Shown here: piece after piece, positions 1 to 7,169 of the stretch | Position numbering within the stretch: position 1 is the stretch's first letter | Layout of the letters: every line of letters starts with the position of its first letter | Assembly: GCA_035604595.1 (NCBI GenBank) | Contig: DATNIE010000009.1 | Coordinates: 1 to 48,626, forward strand | Reading direction: 5' to 3' | DNA from: CAIKZZ01 sp035604595 | Lineage (GTDB): Bacteria; Pseudomonadota; Gammaproteobacteria; Steroidobacterales; Steroidobacteraceae | Length of the DNA: 48,626 bases | Notes under the pieces: model-generated | The model's database searches: none | What the model saw: the letters and a program-made list of their open reading frames with translations, nothing else | What the model was told of the DNA's origin: nothing | Program-made: the position numbers and the translations under genes

Positions 1-209
1 CTCCGCCACCAGCACAACCTCGATCCGAGATCACCGCCGTCCGACTGACCGCCGGCGACGTGAAACCACGACGCAGCCCCTACCGCGCACCAAAACCGCA
101 TCAGCCAGCCAGAATCAGGCGCTTCTACGCAGCCGTCAACATCTGGAGTCGGGCAGGGCCCGAACGCGGTGTACACCGCTTGCCCCAGCGACGGAACCGT
201 CGTACTCAT
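1..209 (-). CDS. Edge open frame, possible start of an intron-encoded protein
   Basis: An ATG at 209 is preceded by a good Shine-Dalgarno sequence (GGAGACAGGAG) and stays open for 69 codons to the window edge. It begins MSTTVPSLGQ and is unusually rich in Trp and Cys near its visible end. If the surrounding sequence is a group II intron, this is where the maturase/reverse transcriptase gene would begin. However, the visible residues do not match the N-terminus of any maturase family I know. It could be a degraded reading frame or an unrelated short ORF. Confidence 0.2.
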   Translation of the reverse strand, partial: MSTTVPSLGQAVYTAFGPCPTPDVDGCVEAPDSGWLMRFWCAVGAASWFHVAGGQSDGGDLGSRLCWWR

Positions 210-763
210 CTCCTGTCTCCCTTCGCCTTGTACGCGGCTCTCCCGCGCGCCGACTACTACGGAGACTCCGCCCCTCAGCCGAGACGTCACCGGGCTTGGC
301 GGCGTGCCGATCCATATCGGCGCTCAGCTTGAGGTTCCCGTGTTCACGAAGAGAACCCTCAATGCGGTAGGTGGTCAGCTGTACCCCTGGCAGCACGGAT
401 CGCCGACGACCCGAGATAAGTCGGCGACACCGCGGACTCGGCCGCGGCTCCAGTTCGTTCGTAGTAGACAAACCAGATCTCACTGCAAGCTCTGCCCGAA
501 GGCAGTTTATTCTCCGTACAGAGGCTTCCGACGCCGACTTCAACGTGCGTGCCAATCGACACGCGTGCTTCACCGTGACACCTGTGGTAGCTTGCCAAAG
601 AGAGGCTCGCACCTATCTTTGCAGGCATTTAACGCCGCTCGGCTATTGCAGCTCGTCGTTCCAACCTCGACGAGGTTCGCGGCGCCCTTACTGGCTCAAC
701 TCGATTTGAGCCGTGGGAAGTCCAAGCTGCTTCCCGGTCCTCCTCGCGCCTCACGGCGCACAC
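1..763 (-). mobile_element. Probable 5' portion of a group II intron, cut by window edge
   Basis: Read on the minus strand, a GTGTG/GTGCGCC start (763-755), like the GUGYG 5' end of group II introns, begins a highly structured stretch. It has stem-loops with arms 730-735/715-720, 712-706/699-693 and 677-671/669-663. A further stem-loop near 365-330 carries a loop reading TTCGTG (350-345), which could pair (four Watson-Crick, two wobble) with the exon bases TGCGAA just before position 763, as EBS1 pairs with IBS1. At about 280-210 the sequence contains CGGAGTCTCCGTAGTAGTC followed by GCGAAGGGAGACAGG, which resembles the segment I remember just before the maturase gene of many bacterial group II introns. 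About 550 nt separates the 5' end from an ATG at 209, a normal pre-ORF length. No reverse transcriptase motif and no domain V lie inside the window, so the call is an inference. Confidence 0.5.
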
Positions 764-767
764 TTCG

Positions 768-783
768 CATAATGTATATTATG
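768..783. repeat. Inverted repeat CATAAT-GTAT-ATTATG
   Basis: This is a perfect 6-bp inverted repeat with a 4-nt spacer in an AT-rich patch. It lies five bases outside the putative 5' end of the group II intron at 763. It could be an operator, or part of the stem-loop target that some group II introns insert next to. The rest of 784-1155 shows no convincing gene; open frames there have no recognisable family. Confidence 0.45.
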
Positions 784-1155
784 TTAAATCATCGAGAAAT
801 CGGTGACGGTGCTAAGGCCACAGTCCCCGACGAGACAGGACTCGCGATCGATCGCCTGGGATCGCCCCTCTTTCCCTTCCGGCTTTCGGCTAGCGTGCGG
901 GCTCGAGGCTCCGAAGCCGCCGGCAACTGCCGATGTCGATGACTTGGTTCTGCGTTTCGCAGGCGCACCAATGGGAGTCCTTCGGCAGCTTTCCTGATGA
1001 TCGGGGCTTCGCATATCTCGCCCATGCCGTCGATGTGCGGTATGCGAGTAAACTTGTGCGTGGCCGATCGCTCGAAGCTTGAGAAGCGGCTGCAGTAAAA
1101 AAACAAGGAAGTCCGACACTCAGGCAGTCACAAACAGCCATTGAGGGGATTTGTC

Positions 1156-1545
1156 ATGCCAATCGAACTGAAGTACCTGACCTACGTGACGCTGCTGACG
1201 GGCCTGATGTGGGTGCCGTACATCCTGAACGAGATCGCGGTGTTCGGACTCGTCGACGCGGTCGGCTACCCACAGAACCCAAAGCCGCTGGCCGCGTGGG
1301 CCACGCGCATGAAGAAGGCCCACTACAACTCAGTCGAGAACCTCGTCGTGTTCGCCGCTCTCGTGCTCACTGCGCACGCCGCGGGCATTAGCAATACGGC
1401 CATTGCCGGATCCGCGATGGTGTACTTCTGGGCCCGGGTCGTGCACGTGCTGGCCTACACATTCGCGGTGCCCTGGATCCGCACAGGGGCCTTCGTTGTC
1501 GGGGTCGGCTGCCAGCTGTGCATCGCCTGGCACATCCTGTACTGA
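1156..1545 (+). CDS. MAPEG family membrane protein
   Basis: This is a 129-residue integral membrane protein with about four hydrophobic helices and the MAPEG-type segment AHYNSVENLVVFAALVL. MAPEG proteins include glutathione S-transferases and related membrane enzymes; the bacterial short forms mostly have no known substrate. The ATG at 1156 is preceded by GAGGGGA (1143-1149), so it is preferred over the in-frame TTG at 1141. The gene stands alone on the plus strand and converges on the PIN toxin gene 35 bp downstream. The family call is firm; any specific activity is unknown. Confidence 0.85.
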   Translation: MPIELKYLTYVTLLTGLMWVPYILNEIAVFGLVDAVGYPQNPKPLAAWATRMKKAHYNSVENLVVFAALVLTAHAAGISNTAIAGSAMVYFWARVVHVLAYTFAVPWIRTGAFVVGVGCQLCIAWHILY

Positions 1546-1580
1546 ACTGACCCGACCGCGGGCGCCGTTGACGCGGGAAG

Positions 1581-2003
1581 TCAGGCGAGGACCGGAAATC
1601 CTTCGCGGCGCGCGGCTTCGGACAAGCGCTCGTCGAGGCACACGAACTCAAGGCTCGACGGCTCATGTTCCGCGGCGATCAGCGCCGCGGCGAGCTGCAG
1701 GCTATCAGCGGCGCGCAGCGGGTGGACGCGCAGCAATCGCTGGGCGAGACGGCGCACCGCATCGGACGGGACGACTTCGTGCCACGCCGCCGAGAGCGCC
1801 TGCATGCGCTCAAGTACCTGGCCCACCTCGGATGCGCTCCACTCGCCCGCGCGTTCCTGACGCGCGAACGCTGACGTGACTTCGATCGGGGACCCCCACC
1901 ACACGACGAGGGCCGGATCGCCCGCAAGATAGGTCGCCACGCGCTCGCCGTCCGGTTCGTCAACCAGCAGCGGGACCAGTGCAGAGGCGTCCCAGAACCT
2001 CAT
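1581..2003 (-). CDS. PIN-domain toxin, VapC type
   Basis: This 140-residue protein is a complete PIN domain with the usual acidic residues: D5 (FWDASAL), E41 (PIEVTSA), D100 (RAADSLQLAAAL) and D124 (CLDERL). PIN toxins are Mg-dependent RNases that cut tRNA or rRNA and are held inactive by a cognate antitoxin. Its ATG overlaps the stop codon of the upstream antitoxin gene by four bases (ATGA), so the two are translated together. The target RNA cannot be inferred from sequence. Confidence 0.9.
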   Translation of the reverse strand: MRFWDASALVPLLVDEPDGERVATYLAGDPALVVWWGSPIEVTSAFARQERAGEWSASEVGQVLERMQALSAAWHEVVPSDAVRRLAQRLLRVHPLRAADSLQLAAALIAAEHEPSSLEFVCLDERLSEAARREGFPVLA

Positions 2004-2281
2004 CGATCTTCGGTACGGTCGCGCAGCAGGGCATTGAGCACGCCGCGGCCCCGGGGCAACGACTTCCGCACCGGCGGCGACACCTTGCCACGGCCGGCGC
2101 GGACTAGGCCCGCCGCCTGCAACCGAGTCAATCGTTCGCCGGTGGTGCCCGTGCCTACCGCGCGCTCCAGGCGGGCGATCGGCTCGTCGCGGTCCAAGAT
2201 GAGCACCGATGCGCCGGCGCGTACCTTCCGAAGATACGCGCTGAGCTGGTTCTTCAGTTGGGATACTGTAGCCTTTTCCAT
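2000..2281 (-). CDS. Antitoxin, Phd/YefM-type
   Basis: This 93-residue protein starts MEKATVSQLKNQLSAYLRKV and continues with the VLILDRDEPIARLE strand typical of the Phd/YefM DNA-binding fold. The C-terminal third is basic and probably disordered until it binds the toxin. Antitoxins of this family bind their own promoter, usually with the toxin as co-repressor. Here a GCTAT-T-ATAGC inverted repeat lies right on the -10 box. The ATG is only seven bases past the -10 box, so the message is probably leaderless. It is the first gene of a two-gene operon with the PIN toxin. Confidence 0.88.
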   Translation of the reverse strand: MEKATVSQLKNQLSAYLRKVRAGASVLILDRDEPIARLERAVGTGTTGERLTRLQAAGLVRAGRGKVSPPVRKSLPRGRGVLNALLRDRTEDR

Positions 2282-2316
2282 AAAGCTATTATAGCCATCT
2301 TGCGAGGAGGCGTCAA
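2282..2316 (-). promoter_or_regulatory. Sigma-70-type promoter of the toxin-antitoxin operon
   Basis: On the minus strand, TTGACG (2316-2311) is followed after exactly 17 bp by a perfect TATAAT (2293-2288). Transcription would start at about 2281, which is the A of the antitoxin start codon. No Shine-Dalgarno sequence fits in between. Confidence 0.8.
2285..2295. promoter_or_regulatory. Likely antitoxin operator GCTAT-T-ATAGC
   Basis: This perfect 5-bp inverted repeat is centred on the -10 box of the toxin-antitoxin promoter. Binding there would block RNA polymerase, as expected for autoregulation by a Phd/YefM-type antitoxin. Confidence 0.55.
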
Positions 2317-2353
2317 TGCTGGCCGTGACAGCGTGCTCCGAACGGCGCGTTCG

Positions 2354-3391
2354 TCAGCCGAGCGCGAGGTGGTGCGGTCGAACCAAGGTGTGCCAGTCCT
2401 GGTGTTCGTCGAGGATCAGTGCGATCGCTGATTCGACCGCCGTACGCAGCGCGGCCGCGGATTCCAGCGGGTCGCTGCTTGCCATCGTGAGTCGGATATC
2501 GTCGATGGCACGTCCAAGTTCAACGACCAGCCGCTCGGAGGTCACGGCGAGCCGGTACGATTCGGACTGCGCGAGCGCGCCGTGCAGCGAGCCGCCGAGC
2601 GCCGGAAAAAACGTCGTCACGAGTGTCAGCCACAGCGCATGGACCATGAGGTGTGTGAGCGCGCCGGCGGCCGTCAGTCCGAAGAGCCAGTTGTTGAGGC
2701 TATGGACACGGTGCAGCAATGCGCGGTTCTTCACCGCCACATACCGGTGGTAGGCGCGCTGGCCCTCGAGGATCTCGCCGGTCCAGCGTGCGTAGCTCGC
2801 GATGAATTTCGGATCCGACCACGCGTGCTTCAGTAGGCCGCGCGCAAGATGCTCGTTGCGCGCGCACAGCGCGTCGACGTCGTCGGCCGAGCGCAGGTGT
2901 TGGCCCGGGTCAAAGACGCGCGTGTACCAGTTGGCCGCACCATCAGTACGCGTGAAGTCTACGAGCGGAGCGACGAGCGGCAGGTACCAAGTAAGCTCCG
3001 CCTGTGTGCGTGCGGCGAGCCACTGGCCCTGCCAGTCGCGCCGGTGGCCGAGCCAGTAGATCGCAGCGACGCTGCCGATGACGGCCACCTCCCCCACTGC
3101 CCAAATCCCCGCGAACGGATGCAGCACGTGGCGGCTGTCGTCCCAGCCGAGTGCGAGCGGCAGAATGGCGCACAGCACCGCGACTGCGCTCAGCAGGTAG
3201 ATCGCCCAGAACGCGCTCCGGTAGCGGTGGCCGCACTCGAGCGCGCGGTCGTCGAATGCCCGGTGCGCGGGACCAATTGCCTCAATCAGCGGCAGTAGCG
3301 CGTGCGGCGGTTGCGGTATCTGCCTCAGCTGCGGTGACTCGAGCCGCGCGCCGAGGAGCAGGATTCGCTGAACAAACTGGTACAGCGGCAT
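2354..3391 (-). CDS. Four-TM membrane protein, SLATT-like layout, last gene of SIR2-TIR/STAND operon
   Basis: This 345-residue protein has two pairs of predicted membrane helices, at about residues 61-83 and 95-114 and again at about 234-251 and 253-268. A cytoplasmic region rich in Arg, Trp and Glu separates them, and a soluble helical tail follows. The order 2TM, basic helical segment and GQRAYHRYV resembles SLATT/DUF4231-type proteins, which are proposed pore-forming or membrane effectors of prokaryotic conflict systems; I cannot assign it to a named family. The ATG at 3391 lies seven bases after the stop of the PGDYG gene, so it is the fourth gene of the operon. The reading frame continues upstream, but only inside the preceding gene. 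Confidence 0.65.
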   Translation of the reverse strand: MPLYQFVQRILLLGARLESPQLRQIPQPPHALLPLIEAIGPAHRAFDDRALECGHRYRSAFWAIYLLSAVAVLCAILPLALGWDDSRHVLHPFAGIWAVGEVAVIGSVAAIYWLGHRRDWQGQWLAARTQAELTWYLPLVAPLVDFTRTDGAANWYTRVFDPGQHLRSADDVDALCARNEHLARGLLKHAWSDPKFIASYARWTGEILEGQRAYHRYVAVKNRALLHRVHSLNNWLFGLTAAGALTHLMVHALWLTLVTTFFPALGGSLHGALAQSESYRLAVTSERLVVELGRAIDDIRLTMASSDPLESAAALRTAVESAIALILDEHQDWHTLVRPHHLALG

Positions 3392-3398
3392 GCCGGGC

Positions 3399-3869
3399 TC
3401 AGCCGATGATGTCGTAGGACCGCGCGAAGACCGGGCCTGCGACGATGCCGAGGCTGCCATCGCCGTAGTCGACCAGCCAATCCCCGGGGCGGCCTGCGAG
3501 CCGCGACTCCCCGTCGGCCAGCACGACGCCGAACGGTTCGTGCATCTGCAGCGCGAGGACCTCGATCGGCAGACTCTCGTAGGTCCCGGCATTTCCGGCA
3601 GTTGTCGGCGACACCGGGCGGTACTTGTCGGGGAAATGCCCGCGTGACACGCGCCATCGCTCGCCGAGGTCGGCCGTCAGGATTGCATCACCCGGCTGCG
3701 CTTGCACGATGCCCTCGGGTGTCTCGACCGTGCACGCCTCGCTCGCGAAGCGCACTTCGACCCCGCGGCGGTGCTTGCGCGCGATGACACGGTGGGGATT
3801 ATCGCTGAGGGCGCTCGAGTACCCCCGACGCCCGCTCGACCGAAATACGGCGACGGGATTGCTCGTCAT
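3399..3869 (-). CDS. PGDYG-motif protein of the SIR2-TIR/STAND operon
   Basis: This 156-residue soluble protein ends in a copy of the PGDYG motif (PGDWLVDYGDGSLGIV, residues 128-143). The N-terminal half has a second similar strand pattern (VQAQPGDAILTADLGERW). PGDYG is a small beta-rich domain without an established biochemical role. It may act as a ligand-binding sensor, but that is a guess. Its ATG overlaps the stop of the STAND gene by four bases (ATGA) and the membrane-protein gene follows after seven bases, so it is embedded in the operon and probably stoichiometric with its partners. Confidence 0.75.
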   Translation of the reverse strand: MTSNPVAVFRSSGRRGYSSALSDNPHRVIARKHRRGVEVRFASEACTVETPEGIVQAQPGDAILTADLGERWRVSRGHFPDKYRPVSPTTAGNAGTYESLPIEVLALQMHEPFGVVLADGESRLAGRPGDWLVDYGDGSLGIVAGPVFARSYDIIG

Positions 3870-6800
3870 CCGCCGTTGATAGGGCCGGCCGCATCCAGTT
3901 GAGCGGCTGCCGCCCCGCCGCGCAGCTCCGCGCTGATCAGATCACGCCACGGTGCGACGCTGTGCAGCGTCTGCATTGGCTGCGGCAGGGCGGCCATCAG
4001 CGCTGCGGCCTCGTGCAGCAGCGCAGCGCGCTGCGTCGGGTCCGCGAGTGCGGCGGCATAAAGCGCCGTCGCCAGCTCGAGACGTTGCGAAGCGTCGTCA
4101 TGATTGCGGGCCGCAAGCGTCCGCTGCAGGGCCAGCGCGGGGGCGATCGCCTGTTCCGCCGCTGCCCGGTTGCCTTCGCGAGCGAGCGTCATGGCGAGCA
4201 TCACCCCGAGGCGACTGTCCTGGCGCTGGTCGCCGGTGGTATCCAGCGGATCCTGGCGGCGCAGCCCGATCGCGGCGCGTGTGGTGCGCTCCGCGCCGCT
4301 GTAGTCACGTAGAAGGTACTCATCGAACGCCTGCATCTCGGCCATGCCGATGATGCACTCGCGCCGCAAGAGCTCGTCTTGGTGGTCGTGCACCGCTCTG
4401 GCCTGCTCGGCGGCGATCGCTTTGCGGGCCAGATCCCGCGACGCCGCGGGGCCGGCGTCGACGAATTCCGTGAACGTCCGGTTCCAATTGTTCCAGCAGT
4501 CCGTCTCCGCGACCGCGGCGCTGCCCGGCGCGTCAGCGGCGACGAGCAGTGCACGGTATTGCCCGTGGAGCTCGAGCGCCGCCTGGCTGGCGGCACGGTG
4601 ACCGAGGTCCGCCTCTATTCCCGCGACGCGCGAGGCAGCGCCGGTCACGCCCCACATCAGGAACTTCGCGTTCTGGCCAATGCGGTGCGGAGGCAGCTCG
4701 GTGGCTTTGTGCATGAATGCTGCGGCGCCGGCTGGCCGACCCAGGCCCCAGGCGGTATCAGCGAGGCCGTTCCGGGCGACGGCGAGATTGATCCAGGCCG
4801 AGACATTGGCCGGGTCGAGCCGCGTGAGCTGCGTCAACGCGGCTTCGCTGCGCTCACCCAATGACAGCGCTTCGGCGAGATGCATCTCGTCGTTCGCAAC
4901 GCCGGCGAGATTGTTGGTTATTAGTGATAGCGAGCGCAGCGCGGCCATGTGGCCCGGACGGCGGTCGAGGAGCTTCGAGACCACGGCCTCGCCTTCGGCC
5001 CCGGCACGGCGTGCCTCCTCGCCCCGTCCGAGTTCCTTGAGCGAGTCGACTTGCCATGCGACCGCTTCAGCGAACCCGGCGGCTGCCGGCAGATCGCTCA
5101 GGTCGAGTCCGCCGATGCCGGTGAAGGCCTGCTTGGCGGTCTCGAGCGTTTCGACGCTCTGCGTGCGGATCTCCTTGCCCAGGCCGCGGCTTTGCTCTAT
5201 GCCGAGCCGGATCATCACCTTGCCATAGGCCCGTCGCGCGGAAACCGACGAATCCGGCGCGTCGGCGACTGGCTGCAGCAGCTTCGCGGCGCGTTCCGCC
5301 AATGGCAAAGCGTGGTTGATATCGAGCTGGGTATCGGCCACCGCGGCCTGTTCACTGAGGCCGAGGGCCAGCCCGACGCTCGTCGACTCTGAAGTGTCGC
5401 CTGTCTGGCGCAGCTTCTCGAGCGCCGCCACCGCATCGGTCAGCGCGGCCTGTGCCTGCTCGGGGCGGGCCTGCAGGCGCAAGGAGCTACCGTAACGGAC
5501 CATTGCGAGCGCGGCGCTGCGCCGCGCGTCGTCGTTCTGCAGGGCGGGCGGCAGCGACTTGTAGTAGTCGATCTCCTTCTTGCTCAGCTCGCCCACAACG
5601 CCGACCCGGCCGACGCCCTCGAGTTCCAGCGCAAAATCGTCGACCAAGTAGGCGATCAGGCGTTCGGCATCGCCACGCCCCCGCTCCGCGAGTGCGCGGG
5701 TCTCCTCGGCCAGCCGCTCAGCACGGCGCGCGCGCTCCGTGCTCATGTACCCGTAGACCGCGGCACCCACTGCGCAGATGGCCAGCACGGCGCACCCAAT
5801 CGCCACCTGCCGCGCGCGCACCAGCGCGCGCCGCGCCGCGAGCTCGCGCGCCCGCTGCTCGGCGAGCAGGCGGTCAGTTGCCTCGCGCGCTTCGCGCTCG
5901 TGGCGCAGATCGCGGCTGTGGCGCACAACGTCGCACAGCACGTCATGCGTAAGCTCGACCCGGCGGACGTCGAGGCGCTCCTCGATGCGCAGCAGCCGGC
6001 GGTTGACCAGAACCGCGAGCGCATCTGGCGCCGCGCCGGCGGCCTCGAAACTGCGCAGCACGCGCTCCTCGGCGACGTTCTCGCGGTAGCCGGACTCTGT
6101 CAGCAGCTCGTCCTCGATGAGCTGCCGGACTGCCGCCGGCTGGTCAGCGAGCGCCCGCTCGTAGAACTCGCCGAGGATCCCGGCCTGCGAGCCGTCGAGC
6201 AGGTCGACTGAGATTTCGCTGCGGCCTTGTTCGATGCGGGTGTCGTTGAGTTCGCGGCAAATGAGGCTGAGGAGCGAGGGCTCCACTTCCGCATTGGCGA
6301 GTTCGGCGCCGCCAGCCACGAAGCGCACGATGGCCTCGGCGACCTCCTCCGACACCAACCGCCCGCCGGGGCCCGTGACCGCTGCGAGCGCCTGCTGGCC
6401 CGTCATGCGCGCAAGCCGCATGCGGTTCTGCGTGATGCTCGGCATCACCCCTTTCAGCCCCTCGAGGTGGGCGAGGTAGTCCTCGCGCAGCGCAATCAGC
6501 ACGCGGTAGTCGCTGCGCGTGAAATCGAAGCGATCGGCGGCCTGGTCGTCTTCCTCCAGTTTCGCCTCGAGCGCCTTCGGCGGGCGGTTCTCGACCAGGT
6601 CCGAGAGGTCGGCGATAAACTGCGCGGCGCGCTGCCGGCCGAAGTCGTCGGTCTGCCCCAGCGTGAAGATCTCCTCGAACTGATCGAAGATCAGCAGCGG
6701 AATCAGCGTCGCGCCCGTCTCGTCGCGCAGTACGTCGTCGCGGTGGTGCAGGAACTCCCACAGCGACTCACCCTCCACCGCAACCCCCTGCTGAGTCCAC

Positions 6801-7153
6801 TGGCCGGAGAGGCGCGCGTAGCGAAAGATTGCCTGCTTGATCTGCTCGGACGGCAGCGGCGAGTCGTGGCCGTAGGCGATCCGCACGTACACCGGGCAAT
6901 AGCCCTGGCTGCGCAGACGCGGCACGAGGCCGGCCCGCAGAATCGAGGTTTTGCCTAGCCCTGACTGGCCGAACAGCACCGTCAGCAGCTTGCGCTGCAC
7001 TCTCCGCGCGAGCTCGGCGACCTCGTCCTCGCGGCCGTAGAAAAAGCTGCGGGTCTCCTCGGTGAACGAGGCGAGCCCGAGCCACGGATGCAGTTGGTCG
7101 ACCTCCAGGGCGGCGTCGGCGGCCGTCGGCGGGATCTTCGCTTGGGCGCTCAT
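3866..7153 (-). CDS. nSTAND1-like NTPase with membrane segment and helical-repeat tail
   Basis: This 1095-residue protein opens with the nSTAND1 signature (HPWLGLASFTEETRSFFYGR, residues 22-41). A Walker A loop FGQSGLGKTS (61-70) and a Walker B strand PLLIFDQFEE (152-161) follow. A winged-helix-like region ends near THDVLCDVVRHS (about 402-413). A coiled-coil stretch then leads to one transmembrane helix at about 449-469. Residues from about 540 to the end are alpha-helical, TPR-like repeats. STAND NTPases act as nucleotide-driven switches that oligomerise when a ligand binds their repeat region. This one would sense outside or at the membrane and pass the signal to the NTPase side. The ATG at 7153 follows the SIR2-TIR stop by 16 bp. 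It is the likely sensor and control hub of the operon. Confidence 0.85.
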   Translation of the reverse strand: MSAQAKIPPTAADAALEVDQLHPWLGLASFTEETRSFFYGREDEVAELARRVQRKLLTVLFGQSGLGKTSILRAGLVPRLRSQGYCPVYVRIAYGHDSPLPSEQIKQAIFRYARLSGQWTQQGVAVEGESLWEFLHHRDDVLRDETGATLIPLLIFDQFEEIFTLGQTDDFGRQRAAQFIADLSDLVENRPPKALEAKLEEDDQAADRFDFTRSDYRVLIALREDYLAHLEGLKGVMPSITQNRMRLARMTGQQALAAVTGPGGRLVSEEVAEAIVRFVAGGAELANAEVEPSLLSLICRELNDTRIEQGRSEISVDLLDGSQAGILGEFYERALADQPAAVRQLIEDELLTESGYRENVAEERVLRSFEAAGAAPDALAVLVNRRLLRIEERLDVRRVELTHDVLCDVVRHSRDLRHEREAREATDRLLAEQRARELAARRALVRARQVAIGCAVLAICAVGAAVYGYMSTERARRAERLAEETRALAERGRGDAERLIAYLVDDFALELEGVGRVGVVGELSKKEIDYYKSLPPALQNDDARRSAALAMVRYGSSLRLQARPEQAQAALTDAVAALEKLRQTGDTSESTSVGLALGLSEQAAVADTQLDINHALPLAERAAKLLQPVADAPDSSVSARRAYGKVMIRLGIEQSRGLGKEIRTQSVETLETAKQAFTGIGGLDLSDLPAAAGFAEAVAWQVDSLKELGRGEEARRAGAEGEAVVSKLLDRRPGHMAALRSLSLITNNLAGVANDEMHLAEALSLGERSEAALTQLTRLDPANVSAWINLAVARNGLADTAWGLGRPAGAAAFMHKATELPPHRIGQNAKFLMWGVTGAASRVAGIEADLGHRAASQAALELHGQYRALLVAADAPGSAAVAETDCWNNWNRTFTEFVDAGPAASRDLARKAIAAEQARAVHDHQDELLRRECIIGMAEMQAFDEYLLRDYSGAERTTRAAIGLRRQDPLDTTGDQRQDSRLGVMLAMTLAREGNRAAAEQAIAPALALQRTLAARNHDDASQRLELATALYAAALADPTQRAALLHEAAALMAALPQPMQTLHSVAPWRDLISAELRGGAAAAQLDAAGPINGG

Positions 7154-7169
7154 CGTCGGCGCTCGGGTG

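Noticed and set aside
784..1119. Overlapping minus-strand open frames upstream of the MAPEG gene
   Set aside because: They have no recognisable family or ribosome binding site; they could be gene remnants but nothing supports a call.
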